28,971 nt of DNA from Anaerolineales bacterium (GTDB lineage: Bacteria > Chloroflexota > Anaerolineae > 4572-78 > J111). Under the pieces are notes generated by a model, which was given only the letters and a program-made list of their open reading frames with translations, ran no database searches and had not been told where the DNA came from. Each line of letters opens with the position of its first letter. The stretch's first letter is position 1. The stretch is taken from NCBI GenBank assembly GCA_012032575.1, contig JAAUSP010000020.1:1-28971 (forward strand). The letters run 5' to 3'. Below, piece after piece: positions 1-8,054 of the stretch. The position numbers were made by a program, and so were the translations under genes.

Positions 1-2
1 GT

Positions 3-233
3 CCGCTGTGCTGCAAGATGCGCAGCGTCGTGGGTGGGCAAATTCTGACCCTGAGTGAAGCCGAGGCCGACATCATTTTTGCCTCGCATCTGCCGGAGGC
101 GGTGCGGAATGTGCTTTATCTGCCGGTATTGCAGCTTTTGGCCTACTACCGGTCCATCGCTAAAGGGTTAAACCCCGACCGGCCCAACAACCTCGAAGCA
201 GTGGTCAAACTGGCCTGGGGAGAAAATGTTTGA
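3..233 (+). CDS. SIS-domain sugar-phosphate isomerase/aminotransferase-like protein, C-terminal part (truncated by window edge)
   Basis: The reading frame is open from the window edge and ends at TGA 231-233. The last ~75 residues hold the C-terminal signature of the SIS fold found in GlmS/AgaS-type proteins: LYLPVLQLLAYYRSIAKGL followed by NPDRPNNLEAVVKL. These proteins bind phosphosugars and catalyse isomerisation or deamination. The next gene, 63 bases on, is a tagatose-bisphosphate aldolase-like enzyme. That pairing suggests an amino-sugar or galactose-type (tagatose-6-phosphate) catabolic operon, which is inference. The ATG at 18 is internal to the family fold, so the true start lies outside the window. 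The exact substrate cannot be read from this fragment. Confidence 0.75.
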   Translation, partial: PLCCKMRSVVGGQILTLSEAEADIIFASHLPEAVRNVLYLPVLQLLAYYRSIAKGLNPDRPNNLEAVVKLAWGENV

Positions 234-296
234 TCCGGCTGTCTGCTCTCAGGCAGGTTTGCCGTTAAAATATATTTAATTCAAAAGGATATACCT

Positions 297-1273
297 ATGA
301 CACCCCTTTCTATTGGCAAGTTACGCAATCTGCAACAATGTTCAACCCCGCGCGTGCGCTGGCCGTCCTCGCCCTCGACCACCGCAACAATTTGCGCAAC
401 TCTTTGCGCCCTGAAGCGCCCGAAAGCGTGACTTCGGCTGAACTGACCGCTTTCAAAACAGAGGTGGTGGGAGCGCTGGCCCCGGCAGCCACCGCTGTGC
501 TGCTCGATCCGCAGGTGGGCGGAGCGCAGTGTATTGCCGCCGGAGCGCTGCCGGGACAGGTCGGCCTGGTGATGGCCGTAGAACAGAGCGGCTATGCCGG
601 TGATTCTAACGCGCGCTTAAGCCGGCTTGTCCCCAACTGGTCTGTGGCTAAAGCCAAGCGGATGGGGGCCAGTGCCGCCAAATTGTTGGTCTATTATCAT
701 CCAGACTCCCCCACCGCCCCCCAAATTGAAGCCCTGGTGCGGCAGGTGGTCGCTGACTGCGCGGCGCAGGATTTGGTGCTTATGCTGGAAACATTGTCTT
801 ATTCGCTGGACCCCAACCGCAAAAAATTAGCGCCTGAAGAGCGCCGCTATGTGGTTACTGAGACAGCCCGGCGACTGGTCATTCCCGGTGTGGATGTGCT
901 GAAGGCCGAGTTTCCGCTCGACGTGGCCGCTGTGTCCGACGAGACCACCTGGGCTGAAGCCTGCGCTGAACTCACCGCTGCCAGCGCTGCCCCCTGGGTG
1001 CTGCTGTCCGCCTCGGTGGATTATGAAACCTTTTTGCGGCAGGTCACAGTGGCCTGCCAGGCCGGCGCTTCCGGCGTGGCAGTTGGACGCGCGGTTTGGA
1101 AGGAAGCGGTCGGCTTGACCGGCGAAGCCCGCGCCACCTTTTTGCGCGGTACCGCCCGCCAGCGCATCGCCCGGATTACTGCCCTGTGTGATGCTCTGGC
1201 CCGTCCCTGGAGCGACGTGTTCGCCGCGCCAGAAGTGGATGATACATGGTCGGGTGGTTACGGCGAAAACTAG
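297..1273 (+). CDS. LacD-like tagatose 1,6-bisphosphate aldolase (class I), with a frameshift near 354
   Basis: Class I aldolase of the LacD/DeoC group, cleaving tagatose or fructose 1,6-bisphosphate to triose phosphates in the cytosol through a lysine Schiff base. The ATG at 297 has a good Shine-Dalgarno (AAAAGGA, 282-288) and begins MTPLSIGKLRNLQQCSTPR, the usual family N-terminus. That frame then leaves the family, while the frame of the ATG at 338 continues with ALAVLALDHRNNLR. One missing G near 354 (CGC G[G]T GCG) would join them as CSTPRGALAVLALDHR and make 325 residues. Downstream family motifs are intact: AAKLLVYYHPD, VLKAEFPLD (Schiff-base lysine region), WVLLSASVDYETF and GASGVAVGRAVWKEAV. 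As sequenced, only a 311-residue product from 338 without the native N-terminus could form. The frameshift may be real or a sequencing error. Confidence 0.82.
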
Positions 1274-1290
1274 GAACTGAAGCTTTAAGC

Positions 1291-1362
1291 TGAGGAGTGA
1301 GCATCCTCAGATGCGAACGGCTCATAAATCCGCCGCGGCATCTGAGGATGCCTTGCTCCTCA
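1291..1362. repeat. Dispersed palindromic repeat, copy 1
   Basis: Left arm 1291-1314 and right arm 1338-1362 are near-perfect reverse complements, with a GCATCTGAGGATGC core and a CTCCTCA edge. The same palindrome recurs at 23932-23993. Copy 1 is framed by a further inverted pair, GGAACTGA (1273-1280) and TCAGTTCC (1394-1401). It starts right after the aldolase stop codon, so its RNA hairpin could also act as a weak terminator, although no clean U-tract follows. Confidence 0.8.
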
Positions 1363-1427
1363 ATTTAATTGAAGGTTAGTTCCTTTAGTTTCCTCAGTTC
1401 CATTATGTCCCTTTGACCTCTGCCCAA

Positions 1428-1540
1428 AAAGTACTCAAATAGGTACTTTCGGGCAAGCTGTCTCGGTACTTTTAGCTTAGAGACAGCCGTTTTTGTCGGT
1501 ACTTTTGCCCCTATTATCTATCCGCCGAATCGCTTATAAT
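1428..1540 (+). promoter_or_regulatory. GTAC-box array and probable -10 upstream of the diterpene operon
   Basis: Four GTAC cores lie at 1431, 1443, 1466 and 1499. Two sit in longer motifs, GTACTTTCGGGCAAG (1443-1457) and TCGGTACTTTTGCCCC (1496-1511). A TATAAT follows at 1535-1540, 23 bases after the last box, with no good -35. The same set of motifs occurs before the cNMP-binding gene at 13681. An inverted pair, GCTGTCTC (1457-1464) and GAGACAGC (1480-1487), surrounds the third box. This looks like an activator-dependent promoter; the regulator is unknown. The rest of 1274-1897 holds repeats and no convincing gene. Confidence 0.5.
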
Positions 1541-1713
1541 TTAGTTGGATTTACGGTATCGGAACTGATTTTTCTGTTGAACAGCACCTTGACAACTATA
1601 AGCCGATGAAGCCTCGCCTTGCCTCGTTGTCCGCGCTATAATCCCCCCTCTTCTTTCTCAATCCTCATAAATTTTTTCAGCGGCGCGCGACGTAAGGCGC
1701 GTCCATATAGATG

Positions 1714-1806
1714 TCCAGAAAAGTTTTTCAGCAGGTTCGTCTTGCGTGTTCCGTTTATTTGACGCAGGACGTAACACGTAAGTCCTGGGGCGAAAACTTT
1801 TCTGGA
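1714..1806. repeat. 93-bp inverted-repeat element with heptad-periodic core
   Basis: A 14-bp arm TCCAGAAAAGTTTT (1714-1727) has its exact reverse complement at 1793-1806. The interior (about 1737-1785) reads as a run of 7-bp units beginning TCGTCTT, GCGTGTT, CCGTTTA, related to units at 9483-9510 and 16659-16686. It lies in the probable 5' leader of the diterpene operon and could fold into a long hairpin. Confidence 0.65.
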
Positions 1807-1897
1807 GGACTATGCTATTTCAATCAATAGTATTGCCGTCCAGTACAATTGTTTCAAACGGCAAAAATCTCCATTCAAAAAATCAAAAGGTAATCGC

Positions 1898-2716
1898 GTG
1901 TACACTTTACCAGCCTGGTTACAACTAGACGATAAAGTTATCGCCACTGAAGTTGCCGAACAAATCGCTACGGCGGTTGTTTATTTAAATGGCACTCGCC
2001 GCTGGTTTTTGACCCAAAGTAAAAACTGGGCCGACTATGGGCGGATTGCCGGCCTGGCCCACCGCCAGGTATGCCAGTTGTTGTACGATCACGGTCTGCA
2101 AACGCTGATTCAGCCGTTGCTGGGCTACGATATCCTGGAACGGGGAGCCGACTATCTCAGGCTGGCGGTGGAGCAAGGTCTGGGCGAATTGACCCAGCCG
2201 GCTTACCGCGATTGGTATCACCGGGAAGAAATCAGAGTGACTTTTTATGGCAACTGGTTAAATATCCTGACCGAGTTTAATTTCAGCCAGGTCGCCGCGT
2301 TGTTGGATTTGGCGGCTGAAACAAACGATTACACCCGGCGAAAACTGCTGTTTGGGGTTTTTGCCGATGAGGGTCTGGATAATATTGTGCGCCTGGCCGG
2401 GCGTGTCAACCGGGGAGAGGAATTGTTGGAAGGGTATTACGGCCAGCCGCTTGGGCCGGTAGACCTCATTATCGGCTCAGGCCAGCCGATCATTTGGGAT
2501 TTGCCGTTATTGAATATCAACAAAGCCGCGCTTTATTTTTTGCAGGCTCCCACCTTTTGTTTGAATCGGGAGTCGCTGCGACAGATTTTGTTTGACTGTC
2601 TTTGTCAACGCATCAACGATGATGACCTCTACGATAATTTAACCATTGAAGCTTGGGAGGGGGGAAAAATTTTAGGGATTGGCCAACGTACCGAGAAAGG
2701 CTGGATAGCGCTATGA
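1898..2716 (+). CDS. Diterpene synthase, tuberculosinol/kolavelool synthase-like (Rv3378c family, cis-prenyltransferase fold)
   Basis: Acts second in a two-step pathway: it ionises the bicyclic diterpenyl diphosphate made by the class II cyclase and quenches the cation, usually with water, to give a diterpene alcohol. The 272-residue protein matches the Mycobacterium tuberculosis Rv3378c pattern throughout, as recalled: NGTRRWF (31-37), LYDHGLQTLIQPLL, LERGADYLRLAVEQG, IRVTFYGNW, RRKLLFGVFADE, EGYYGQPLGPVDLIIGSGQP and ALYFLQAPTF. The start is GTG at 1898, with AAAAGG seven bases upstream. It overlaps the next gene by four bases (ATGA), so the two are probably coupled. Oddity: the catalytic Asp of Rv3378c (D34 in FDGTRRW) appears as Asn31 here. 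The family call is firm; the product is not predictable from sequence. Confidence 0.87.
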   Translation: MYTLPAWLQLDDKVIATEVAEQIATAVVYLNGTRRWFLTQSKNWADYGRIAGLAHRQVCQLLYDHGLQTLIQPLLGYDILERGADYLRLAVEQGLGELTQPAYRDWYHREEIRVTFYGNWLNILTEFNFSQVAALLDLAAETNDYTRRKLLFGVFADEGLDNIVRLAGRVNRGEELLEGYYGQPLGPVDLIIGSGQPIIWDLPLLNINKAALYFLQAPTFCLNRESLRQILFDCLCQRINDDDLYDNLTIEAWEGGKILGIGQRTEKGWIAL

Positions 2717-4266
2717 CTTATCGTTTGATTGAGTTGCTGCACCGGATACAACAGAACCCCAATTATCTATCGCCTTCGGCCTATGATACGGCCTGGCTGG
2801 CCTGGCTTTACCCGGAAGCCCGGACCTGGCTGCTGGCTGCCCAGCGCCCCGATGGCAGTTGGGGCGCTGAGTTGGAATATTACCATGACCGCGTCATCTC
2901 GACCCTGGCGGCGATCAATGCCATTGCCGCTACTTCAGGGAACGCTTACGAGTTGAAACAGACAGAAAGAGGGATCCGCTACCTGGAAGGAGCTATCCCT
3001 CAATTGAGCCAGGACGTGTTCGAGACCATTGGCTTTGAATTGTTGTTACCTCGCCTGGTAAAAACAGGCCAGGCGCTGGGCTTGAAGCTGAGCCGGGTCG
3101 AGGCGCTGATTGAATCTCAGATGCCGCTGTATTACCAAAAGCTGGCTTTGATTCCCAAAGCCATGATCTATTCGCCCCATCTGGCGGTGGCCCATTCGCT
3201 GGAGTTTTTAAGTTTTGATGAACTCGATAGGGCCGCCATCCCCCCGTTGAGGACCGCCAACGGCAGCATTCACAACTCACCGGCGGCCACAGCTTTTGTC
3301 GAGATTGCGGAGTCCGGCTCGATTGAGGGGCGGGCTTACCTGGATGGTTTGATCGAGCGCTATCGGGGGTACGCGCCCAGCTTTGCGCCCTTTGAACTGT
3401 TTGAGATCATCTGGACGCTGCACCACCTCACGTTGACCGTTGATTTGACCATGTTAGAGCCGGCCATCAATCCACTGCTTGATACTCTCATGCACGCCTG
3501 GACGGAGCGCGGCGTTGGCTTCTCGACCACCTTTGTGGCCGACCCGGACGATTCCTCGGTGGCGCTGCGAATTTTTAACAAGCTGGGTATCTATAAAGAC
3601 CCGGCGGTTTTAGAATGGTATGAGGTGGGGGATCACTTTGAGTGCATGCCGTTGGAGCGAAATTTATCGCTGGACGCGCACATCCACATTATCCACGCCT
3701 TGAAAACCGCCCCCGATTTTCCGCGCCGCGAAGAACTGCTGTTGAAGGCTCTGAATATTTTGGGCCGCGACCTGACCACAGAGTATATTGTGGATAAGTG
3801 GCATGTCTCGCCTTATTACAGCACCTCGCACGCCATTATTGGTTTAACCGGCTTGTCCGACCCCATCATCCCCAAACAAATCGCCTGGCTGCTAAAAACC
3901 CAGCGACCCGACGGCAGTTGGACCTTTTACCCCAACCTGCCGGGTGCAGCAGTGGAAGAGACTGCTTACGCTTTGTTGGCGCTGATGGTCGTCCGTGAAA
4001 AAAGAGGCAACATCCCGCTCCGCGTCATTGAGCGGGGTATCCATTACCTGGAAAAACATTACACTGTCGCCGAGGCGCTGCCTTCCCTGTGGATTCACAA
4101 ATGCCTTTACAACCCGTACCACATTGTCGAGTCGGTGGTGCTGTCGGCCCTGGACAAGTATCGGAATATAGTCAAACCTACCCGGCCTCCCCGTTTGATC
4201 ACCGACCTGAGCAGCCTGTCTCTGATAAAACTACGGTCAGAATCGCTGATGGCGGGCCAATCCTAA
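2713..4266 (+). CDS. Class II diterpene cyclase (Rv3377c/kolavenyl-diphosphate synthase-like)
   Basis: Protonation-initiated cyclase that would convert geranylgeranyl diphosphate to a bicyclic diterpenyl diphosphate (halimadienyl, kolavenyl or copalyl type). The ATG at 2713 overlaps the upstream stop in ATGA and gives 517 residues, close to Rv3377c. A TTG 60 bases earlier is open but less likely. The acid motif DxDD is D277-P-D-D280, followed by SSVALRIF. QW-type alpha-barrel repeats appear near each end: AAQRPDGSWGAELEYYHDR (about 43-61) and KTQRPDGSWTFYPN (about 396-409), the latter followed by EETAYALLAL. The N-terminus has the family element SPSAYDTAWLAWL. No prenyl diphosphate synthase or tailoring enzyme is in this window, so GGPP must come from elsewhere. 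Confidence 0.88.
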   Translation: MTYRLIELLHRIQQNPNYLSPSAYDTAWLAWLYPEARTWLLAAQRPDGSWGAELEYYHDRVISTLAAINAIAATSGNAYELKQTERGIRYLEGAIPQLSQDVFETIGFELLLPRLVKTGQALGLKLSRVEALIESQMPLYYQKLALIPKAMIYSPHLAVAHSLEFLSFDELDRAAIPPLRTANGSIHNSPAATAFVEIAESGSIEGRAYLDGLIERYRGYAPSFAPFELFEIIWTLHHLTLTVDLTMLEPAINPLLDTLMHAWTERGVGFSTTFVADPDDSSVALRIFNKLGIYKDPAVLEWYEVGDHFECMPLERNLSLDAHIHIIHALKTAPDFPRREELLLKALNILGRDLTTEYIVDKWHVSPYYSTSHAIIGLTGLSDPIIPKQIAWLLKTQRPDGSWTFYPNLPGAAVEETAYALLALMVVREKRGNIPLRVIERGIHYLEKHYTVAEALPSLWIHKCLYNPYHIVESVVLSALDKYRNIVKPTRPPRLITDLSSLSLIKLRSESLMAGQS

Positions 4267-4281
4267 AGCGGTGGATGGTCC

Positions 4282-4692
4282 TCAGAAAGCTATAATCCGG
4301 CCTTCGTCCACATCGGGGATATAGTTGTGGATGGCTTCTTTATCCCCGTTGAGAATCAGGGCCAAGCCCTCAAGGGTAAAGGGTTTGACCATGTAAAACT
4401 CAGCCCCGTACTTCTGGCTGAGCCGGACCATATCCCGCAAATCATTTGAAGACAATACCCCAATTCGCTGCTGCGGAGCCTCGGCTTTGATCTCGGCCAA
4501 AATTTGCAGACCCCGATCCTGGTAGCCTTCCAGCCCCATATCTACAAAAATCAAATCAAAGGTTTCGCTTTCAAATGCGGTAATAGCTGCTTCTTTGGTG
4601 GCGGCAGTCGTCAAGGTATGCCCTAACTGCCGTAATTGCACCCCAAAGAGAGTAGCCAGGGTATTGTTATCTTCAACAAAGAGGATATGCAT
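4282..4692 (-). CDS. Single-domain response regulator (REC)
   Basis: The 136-residue protein is essentially one receiver domain. Conserved positions are visible: acidic pair E7-D8, phospho-acceptor Asp51 (LIFVDMGLEG), Ser81/82 at the switch position and Lys103 in MVKPF. No DNA-binding or enzymatic output domain follows, so it must act by protein interaction or as a phosphate relay. It lies 30 bases downstream of the histidine kinase gene on the same strand, its likely partner, with an AAGGAAAA ribosome-binding site before ATG 4692. It is the last gene of the minus-strand run and converges on the diterpene cyclase with only 15 bases between stops, where no strong terminator is visible. Confidence 0.88.
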   Translation of the reverse strand: MHILFVEDNNTLATLFGVQLRQLGHTLTTAATKEAAITAFESETFDLIFVDMGLEGYQDRGLQILAEIKAEAPQQRIGVLSSNDLRDMVRLSQKYGAEFYMVKPFTLEGLALILNGDKEAIHNYIPDVDEGRIIAF

Positions 4693-4722
4693 GAGGATTT
4701 TCCTTATGGGTAGTTCTAAATT

Positions 4723-6486
4723 CTATACAGGTAAAGATGGTTGAATTTTAAGAGGCTCAGATTCAGCCTCTGTTGCTGGCAGACTGTTTGCGGGTAAAGT
4801 AACCCGGAAGGTGGAGCCGCTGCCGTACTGGCTGGTAAAGGTCAACTGACCCCCGTGCAGTTCGGTTAAACCTTTGGTAATGCTCAAGCCCAGGCCGGTG
4901 CCCCCCGCCCTTTGGACCAGTTGGTCATTCGATCGAAAGAAGCGGCTAAACAAATGAACCTGATCCGCCGGCTTAATGCCCACGCCGGTATCGGCGACGA
5001 TAATATTAACCCAATCGTCCAGATGGGTCACTTCGATGGTTGCCCCTCCGCGGGTGGTATATTTATAAGCATTGCTCAACAAATTTAACAGCACTTGCAG
5101 CATCCGGTTTTTATCCAGATAAAGCCGGGGTAGATGATCGGGCAGTTTGACGGTCAGGCTCAGGTTGCGGGCGGTAAATTCCTGCTGAACTATTCTGGCC
5201 GCCTGTTTGACAATAACCGTTAAATCTATCCATTCTTGATACAGTTCGATTTCACCGGCTTCCAGCCGGGACAGGTCAATGAGTTCATTCGCCAGGGTCA
5301 ACAACTGCTTGATGCTGCCATCAATGGTTTGCAGGTGCTCATACCCTGGAGCCGACAAATGTTCTTTTTCCGTATCCAGCAAAACTTTTACATAACCCTT
5401 GATGGCCGTCATGGGCGTTCTCAATTCGTGGCTGACCATCCCCAGAAAGAAAGATTTGGCCCGTTCCAGTTCGGCTTCTTTGGTAAAATCCCTTAAAACC
5501 ATCACATTGCCGGCGTCAACCTGTTGACCGTCAATCGCCGGCAGGATGACCGGGGCAATGGTGGCCGAAATAGTGCGATCCTGCCACTCAAATTTAACGT
5601 TGTTTTGATCGGAGGGTTTCTGTCCTCCCATCCAGGTGTGGATGATTTCCCGCGTCTTTTCTTCGACATTGGTTAAAATTTCGGCCAGGGATAATGATTG
5701 CAAACTCCGGTTGGCCAACTGATTGGCCGCCGGATTGGCTACCATCACCTCCTGCTGGGCGTCGAAAACCAATACGCCATCGGCAATGGACTCCAAAATG
5801 GTTTTATTGCGGACGGCAGTAGCGCGTTCTCGCTCTAGCGATGCGGCCAGTTTTTGGGTCCGGTCTCTCACCCGCTGGTCGAGTTCTTCATTCAGCGCCC
5901 GTGCTTCGGCCAGAGCCTGGTCCAAAGATTGAGCAATGAGCCACGAGACCACTGCGATTACCAGCAGCGAAATGAGGCCGGTAAAAAATATCTTCTCTGG
6001 ACTTAAGGCGTCCAACAAGTACAGGTTTAAGATATAAGCGCCTGTAATCATGCCCCAATATACATAACTGTAAATGGGTTTAATCAAGAAGGCGGCCATA
6101 ATAATGGGCACGGTCATACCTACAAAAATAATTTCAATATCGGTTGCGTTGAAAGTAAAAGTAGCGCCCATTACCATCAATAACAGAAACAGGTGACGCG
6201 CCAGGTGTGGATACCAGCGATGCCCGCCCCAAATCAGCCCCAGCATTACTACCAGGATAATCTCGATGGGAACATAATCGGCGTACTCTTGCACGCCTTG
6301 GTCGCCAACATCCCACAGAACATAGAGGTTGTAAAGCAAATCAATTATTGTAACCCCCCAGACAGCCCCAACAAAATAGCTAAAGATTTCTCCTTTCCGT
6401 TTATCTTCGGGGAGTATCACCACTTTGTCCGGCCTCTCCAGGCTAAAAATTTTAGCAAGCTTCATCTGGTTCAACCTCTCGATCAT
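4723..6486 (-). CDS. Membrane sensor histidine kinase (about 6 TM, PAS, HisKA, HATPase_c)
   Basis: The 587-residue hybrid of membrane sensor and cytoplasmic kinase has about six hydrophobic segments between residues 35 and 190. A charged coiled-coil linker (about 190-225, DQALAEARALNEELDQRVRD) and a PAS-like domain (about 228-335, ILESIADGVLVFDAQQEVMV) follow. The HisKA dimerisation helix carries phospho-acceptor His353 in MVSHELRTPMTAIKGY. The ATPase domain shows the N box (Asn472 in NLLSNAYKYT), DTGVGI and GGTGLGLSITKG. The start overlaps the upstream stop by four bases. The signal is unknown; the membrane and PAS regions suggest an envelope or small-molecule cue. The next gene downstream is the lone receiver protein. 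There are no missing catalytic residues. Confidence 0.92.
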   Translation of the reverse strand: MIERLNQMKLAKIFSLERPDKVVILPEDKRKGEIFSYFVGAVWGVTIIDLLYNLYVLWDVGDQGVQEYADYVPIEIILVVMLGLIWGGHRWYPHLARHLFLLLMVMGATFTFNATDIEIIFVGMTVPIIMAAFLIKPIYSYVYWGMITGAYILNLYLLDALSPEKIFFTGLISLLVIAVVSWLIAQSLDQALAEARALNEELDQRVRDRTQKLAASLERERATAVRNKTILESIADGVLVFDAQQEVMVANPAANQLANRSLQSLSLAEILTNVEEKTREIIHTWMGGQKPSDQNNVKFEWQDRTISATIAPVILPAIDGQQVDAGNVMVLRDFTKEAELERAKSFFLGMVSHELRTPMTAIKGYVKVLLDTEKEHLSAPGYEHLQTIDGSIKQLLTLANELIDLSRLEAGEIELYQEWIDLTVIVKQAARIVQQEFTARNLSLTVKLPDHLPRLYLDKNRMLQVLLNLLSNAYKYTTRGGATIEVTHLDDWVNIIVADTGVGIKPADQVHLFSRFFRSNDQLVQRAGGTGLGLSITKGLTELHGGQLTFTSQYGSGSTFRVTLPANSLPATEAESEPLKIQPSLPV

Positions 6487-7457
6487 TCGGCGTACTGCAC
6501 GGCAAAAAGACCCCCATGCGAAGAAACATAGGCTATCCCGGCCTGGCTGTCGAGGACAATGGTCCGCAGCCAGGGGCCAAGATAATAAGTGGTGACACGC
6601 TGCCGGGAAGTGAGATCAATCACCTCAAGCTGATGCGTCACCAGACTGCCGCAGAGCAGCCAGCGGCGATTTGAATCTACAGCAATGGCCCGCCCGCCAA
6701 AAAGGGTGTCGAGGCTGCCTTTGCGTTCCAGCGTCTCCGCGTCAAAGCGCAGCACGGTTGAGTCCAGCGGAGCGGAGGCCAGCAGTTCCAACCCCGTTTC
6801 GCCCGGCGCAAAAATCAGGCGGTCCAGCCGTTCCGAGACCGGCGCTCGTTTGATGATGCGCTGTTGCTCCAGATCGTAAACTACCAGCTCGTTGACTCGC
6901 CGCAAAAAACTCATATAAAGCCAGGGTTTGGTCGGATGCAGGGCGATATTGCCGGGGTCGAGCTGCAATTCGGCCCGAAGCTGACCGGTCGGGCGGTCAA
7001 CGATGATGGTTGGGACGCCCACCTGCTCATCGGCCTCGGAAGCGATAACCAGGCTATCGGAGAAGGGGTCCCAGGCCACCCAGACATCCCCCGGCGACAG
7101 CGGCGGGGCGGCCACCGAATTTTTCAGCTCCAGGCTGGTCGAGTCCAGGGTCAGCAGATTATGAGTCAAGACATTATAAAGATAGATTTCCTGCGCGGCG
7201 GGGTTGTAGGCAAAGCCCTGGGCGTACCCGTTTTCCACCGGCGAAAGGCGGGGCGGCTGATCGAGTTTAGCCAGGCCGTAAGCGTGGAGATAATTTGTGC
7301 CGTAACCGCTGGCAAACAACACGCGGCGCTCCAGATCAAGCTCGGTCCAACTGTAATTTTCCTGGGCCACAAGCTGCACTGCCGGGTCGCGAAAGAGCGT
7401 CCGGTGGAGATCGCTCAAACTGTAGGGGTCTAACAGCAGAGCGGCCAAACCGGGCAC
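6483..7457 (-). CDS. YVTN/SMP-30-like beta-propeller region (downstream part of a broken membrane-propeller gene)
   Basis: About 324 residues with repeating blade motifs of the YVTN type: LDLERRVLFASGYGTNYLHA, NPAAQEIYLYN, LHPTKPWLYMSFLRRVNELVVYD, VDSNRRWLLCGSLVTHQLEVIDL and LDSQAGIAYVSSHGGLFAVQ. This implies a seven-bladed scaffold that probably lies outside the membrane. The GTG at 7457 is only the first start after a stop codon at the edge of a 33-bp palindrome. The same frame reads SYIFVPGLAALLLDPYSL just before it and joins logically to the membrane segment encoded at 7510-8054. The coding sequence is therefore best seen as the C-terminal two thirds of a roughly 520-residue protein. Its stop overlaps the histidine kinase start by four bases, and it may feed information to that kinase (inference). 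Confidence 0.7.
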   Translation of the reverse strand: MPGLAALLLDPYSLSDLHRTLFRDPAVQLVAQENYSWTELDLERRVLFASGYGTNYLHAYGLAKLDQPPRLSPVENGYAQGFAYNPAAQEIYLYNVLTHNLLTLDSTSLELKNSVAAPPLSPGDVWVAWDPFSDSLVIASEADEQVGVPTIIVDRPTGQLRAELQLDPGNIALHPTKPWLYMSFLRRVNELVVYDLEQQRIIKRAPVSERLDRLIFAPGETGLELLASAPLDSTVLRFDAETLERKGSLDTLFGGRAIAVDSNRRWLLCGSLVTHQLEVIDLTSRQRVTTYYLGPWLRTIVLDSQAGIAYVSSHGGLFAVQYAE

Positions 7458-8054
7458 GAAAATATAGCTCCAAAGACCTCAAAGGTTTTCAAAACTTTTG
7501 AGGTCTGCGGCAGCCGGAATAGCCACAAAAGCAGAGGCTTCAACAGCAGCAGTTCGGACAGGCCAACGGCCAGGCCAAAGACAAAGTTAGCTACCAGCCG
7601 GCCCGGCCGGTTCGATATAAAATTGATCAATTGGCCGGCGGAAATAGTATTGACGGCCAAAACACCTGTCAGCAAAACAGCGGCGATAAGGGGCGGCAGT
7701 CCGGGTACCAGTTGAAACAGTCCCCAGCCCAAGCCAAACGTAACTCCCAGGGGCAGCACGAAAACGCCCGCGCTGGTCGGGCAGCCGCCGTGCTAAAACG
7801 AAGCTCCCGCCCAGGACCAAACCCATCACCAAAAAAAATATCACTCGCTCCGGCAGCGTGCCAGCCAGATGGATTGCCGTGAGTGTCGCCAGCCAGATGA
7901 ATTCGTCCGGCGCGAAAAAGTAAAGCAGCGCCAACAGCAGCGGCAGCCGCCAGATGACCCACAACCCCAGCAGAAACTCAAAACGGGAAATGGCCGCCGG
8001 GGTGGGCGGGGCGGTCACAATCAGACTTTTGAAGGGCATGGGTTTGAGATTCAT
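7430..8054 (-). pseudogene. Frameshifted membrane N-terminal part of the propeller gene
   Basis: From ATG 8054 the frame gives MNLKPMPFKSLIVTAPPTPA and several hydrophobic helices ending LARRLPDQRG. It then goes out of frame at a GGG run (7767-7769), and the frame one base over continues VFVLPLGVTFGLGWGLFQL through three more helices to LLLWLFRLPQ. That second frame enters the palindrome at 7474-7506 and dies at a stop shortly after. Dropping one G near 7768 and removing 35 (or 32) bases around the palindrome would give one continuous protein with about six membrane helices followed by the propeller. Whether the breaks are genuine or assembly errors is open. The gene also overlaps the tail of the GT87 gene by 77 bases. 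Confidence 0.6.
7474..7506. repeat. 33-bp near-perfect palindrome inserted between membrane and propeller regions
   Basis: The segment starts AGACCTCAAAGGTTTTC and ends ACTTTTGAGGTCT, and is its own reverse complement apart from a few central bases. It sits exactly where the reading frame changes between LFRLPQ and SYIFVPG. An insertion of this palindrome plus two bases (35 bp) would explain the frame change. No second copy was seen in the window. Confidence 0.7.

Noticed and set aside
1274..1897. Search for a gene or structured RNA in the 624-base gap
   Set aside because: No frame with protein-like composition was found; only repeats, GTAC boxes and a possible promoter could be supported.
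2653..2712. Earlier TTG start for the diterpene cyclase
   Set aside because: It would overlap the synthase gene by over 60 bases and lacks a good ribosome-binding context, whereas ATG 2713 sits in an ATGA coupling junction and matches the family N-terminus.
6864..7433. Plus-strand 189-codon frame opposite the propeller gene
   Set aside because: Its reverse strand encodes recognisable propeller blades; the plus-strand frame has no motif.
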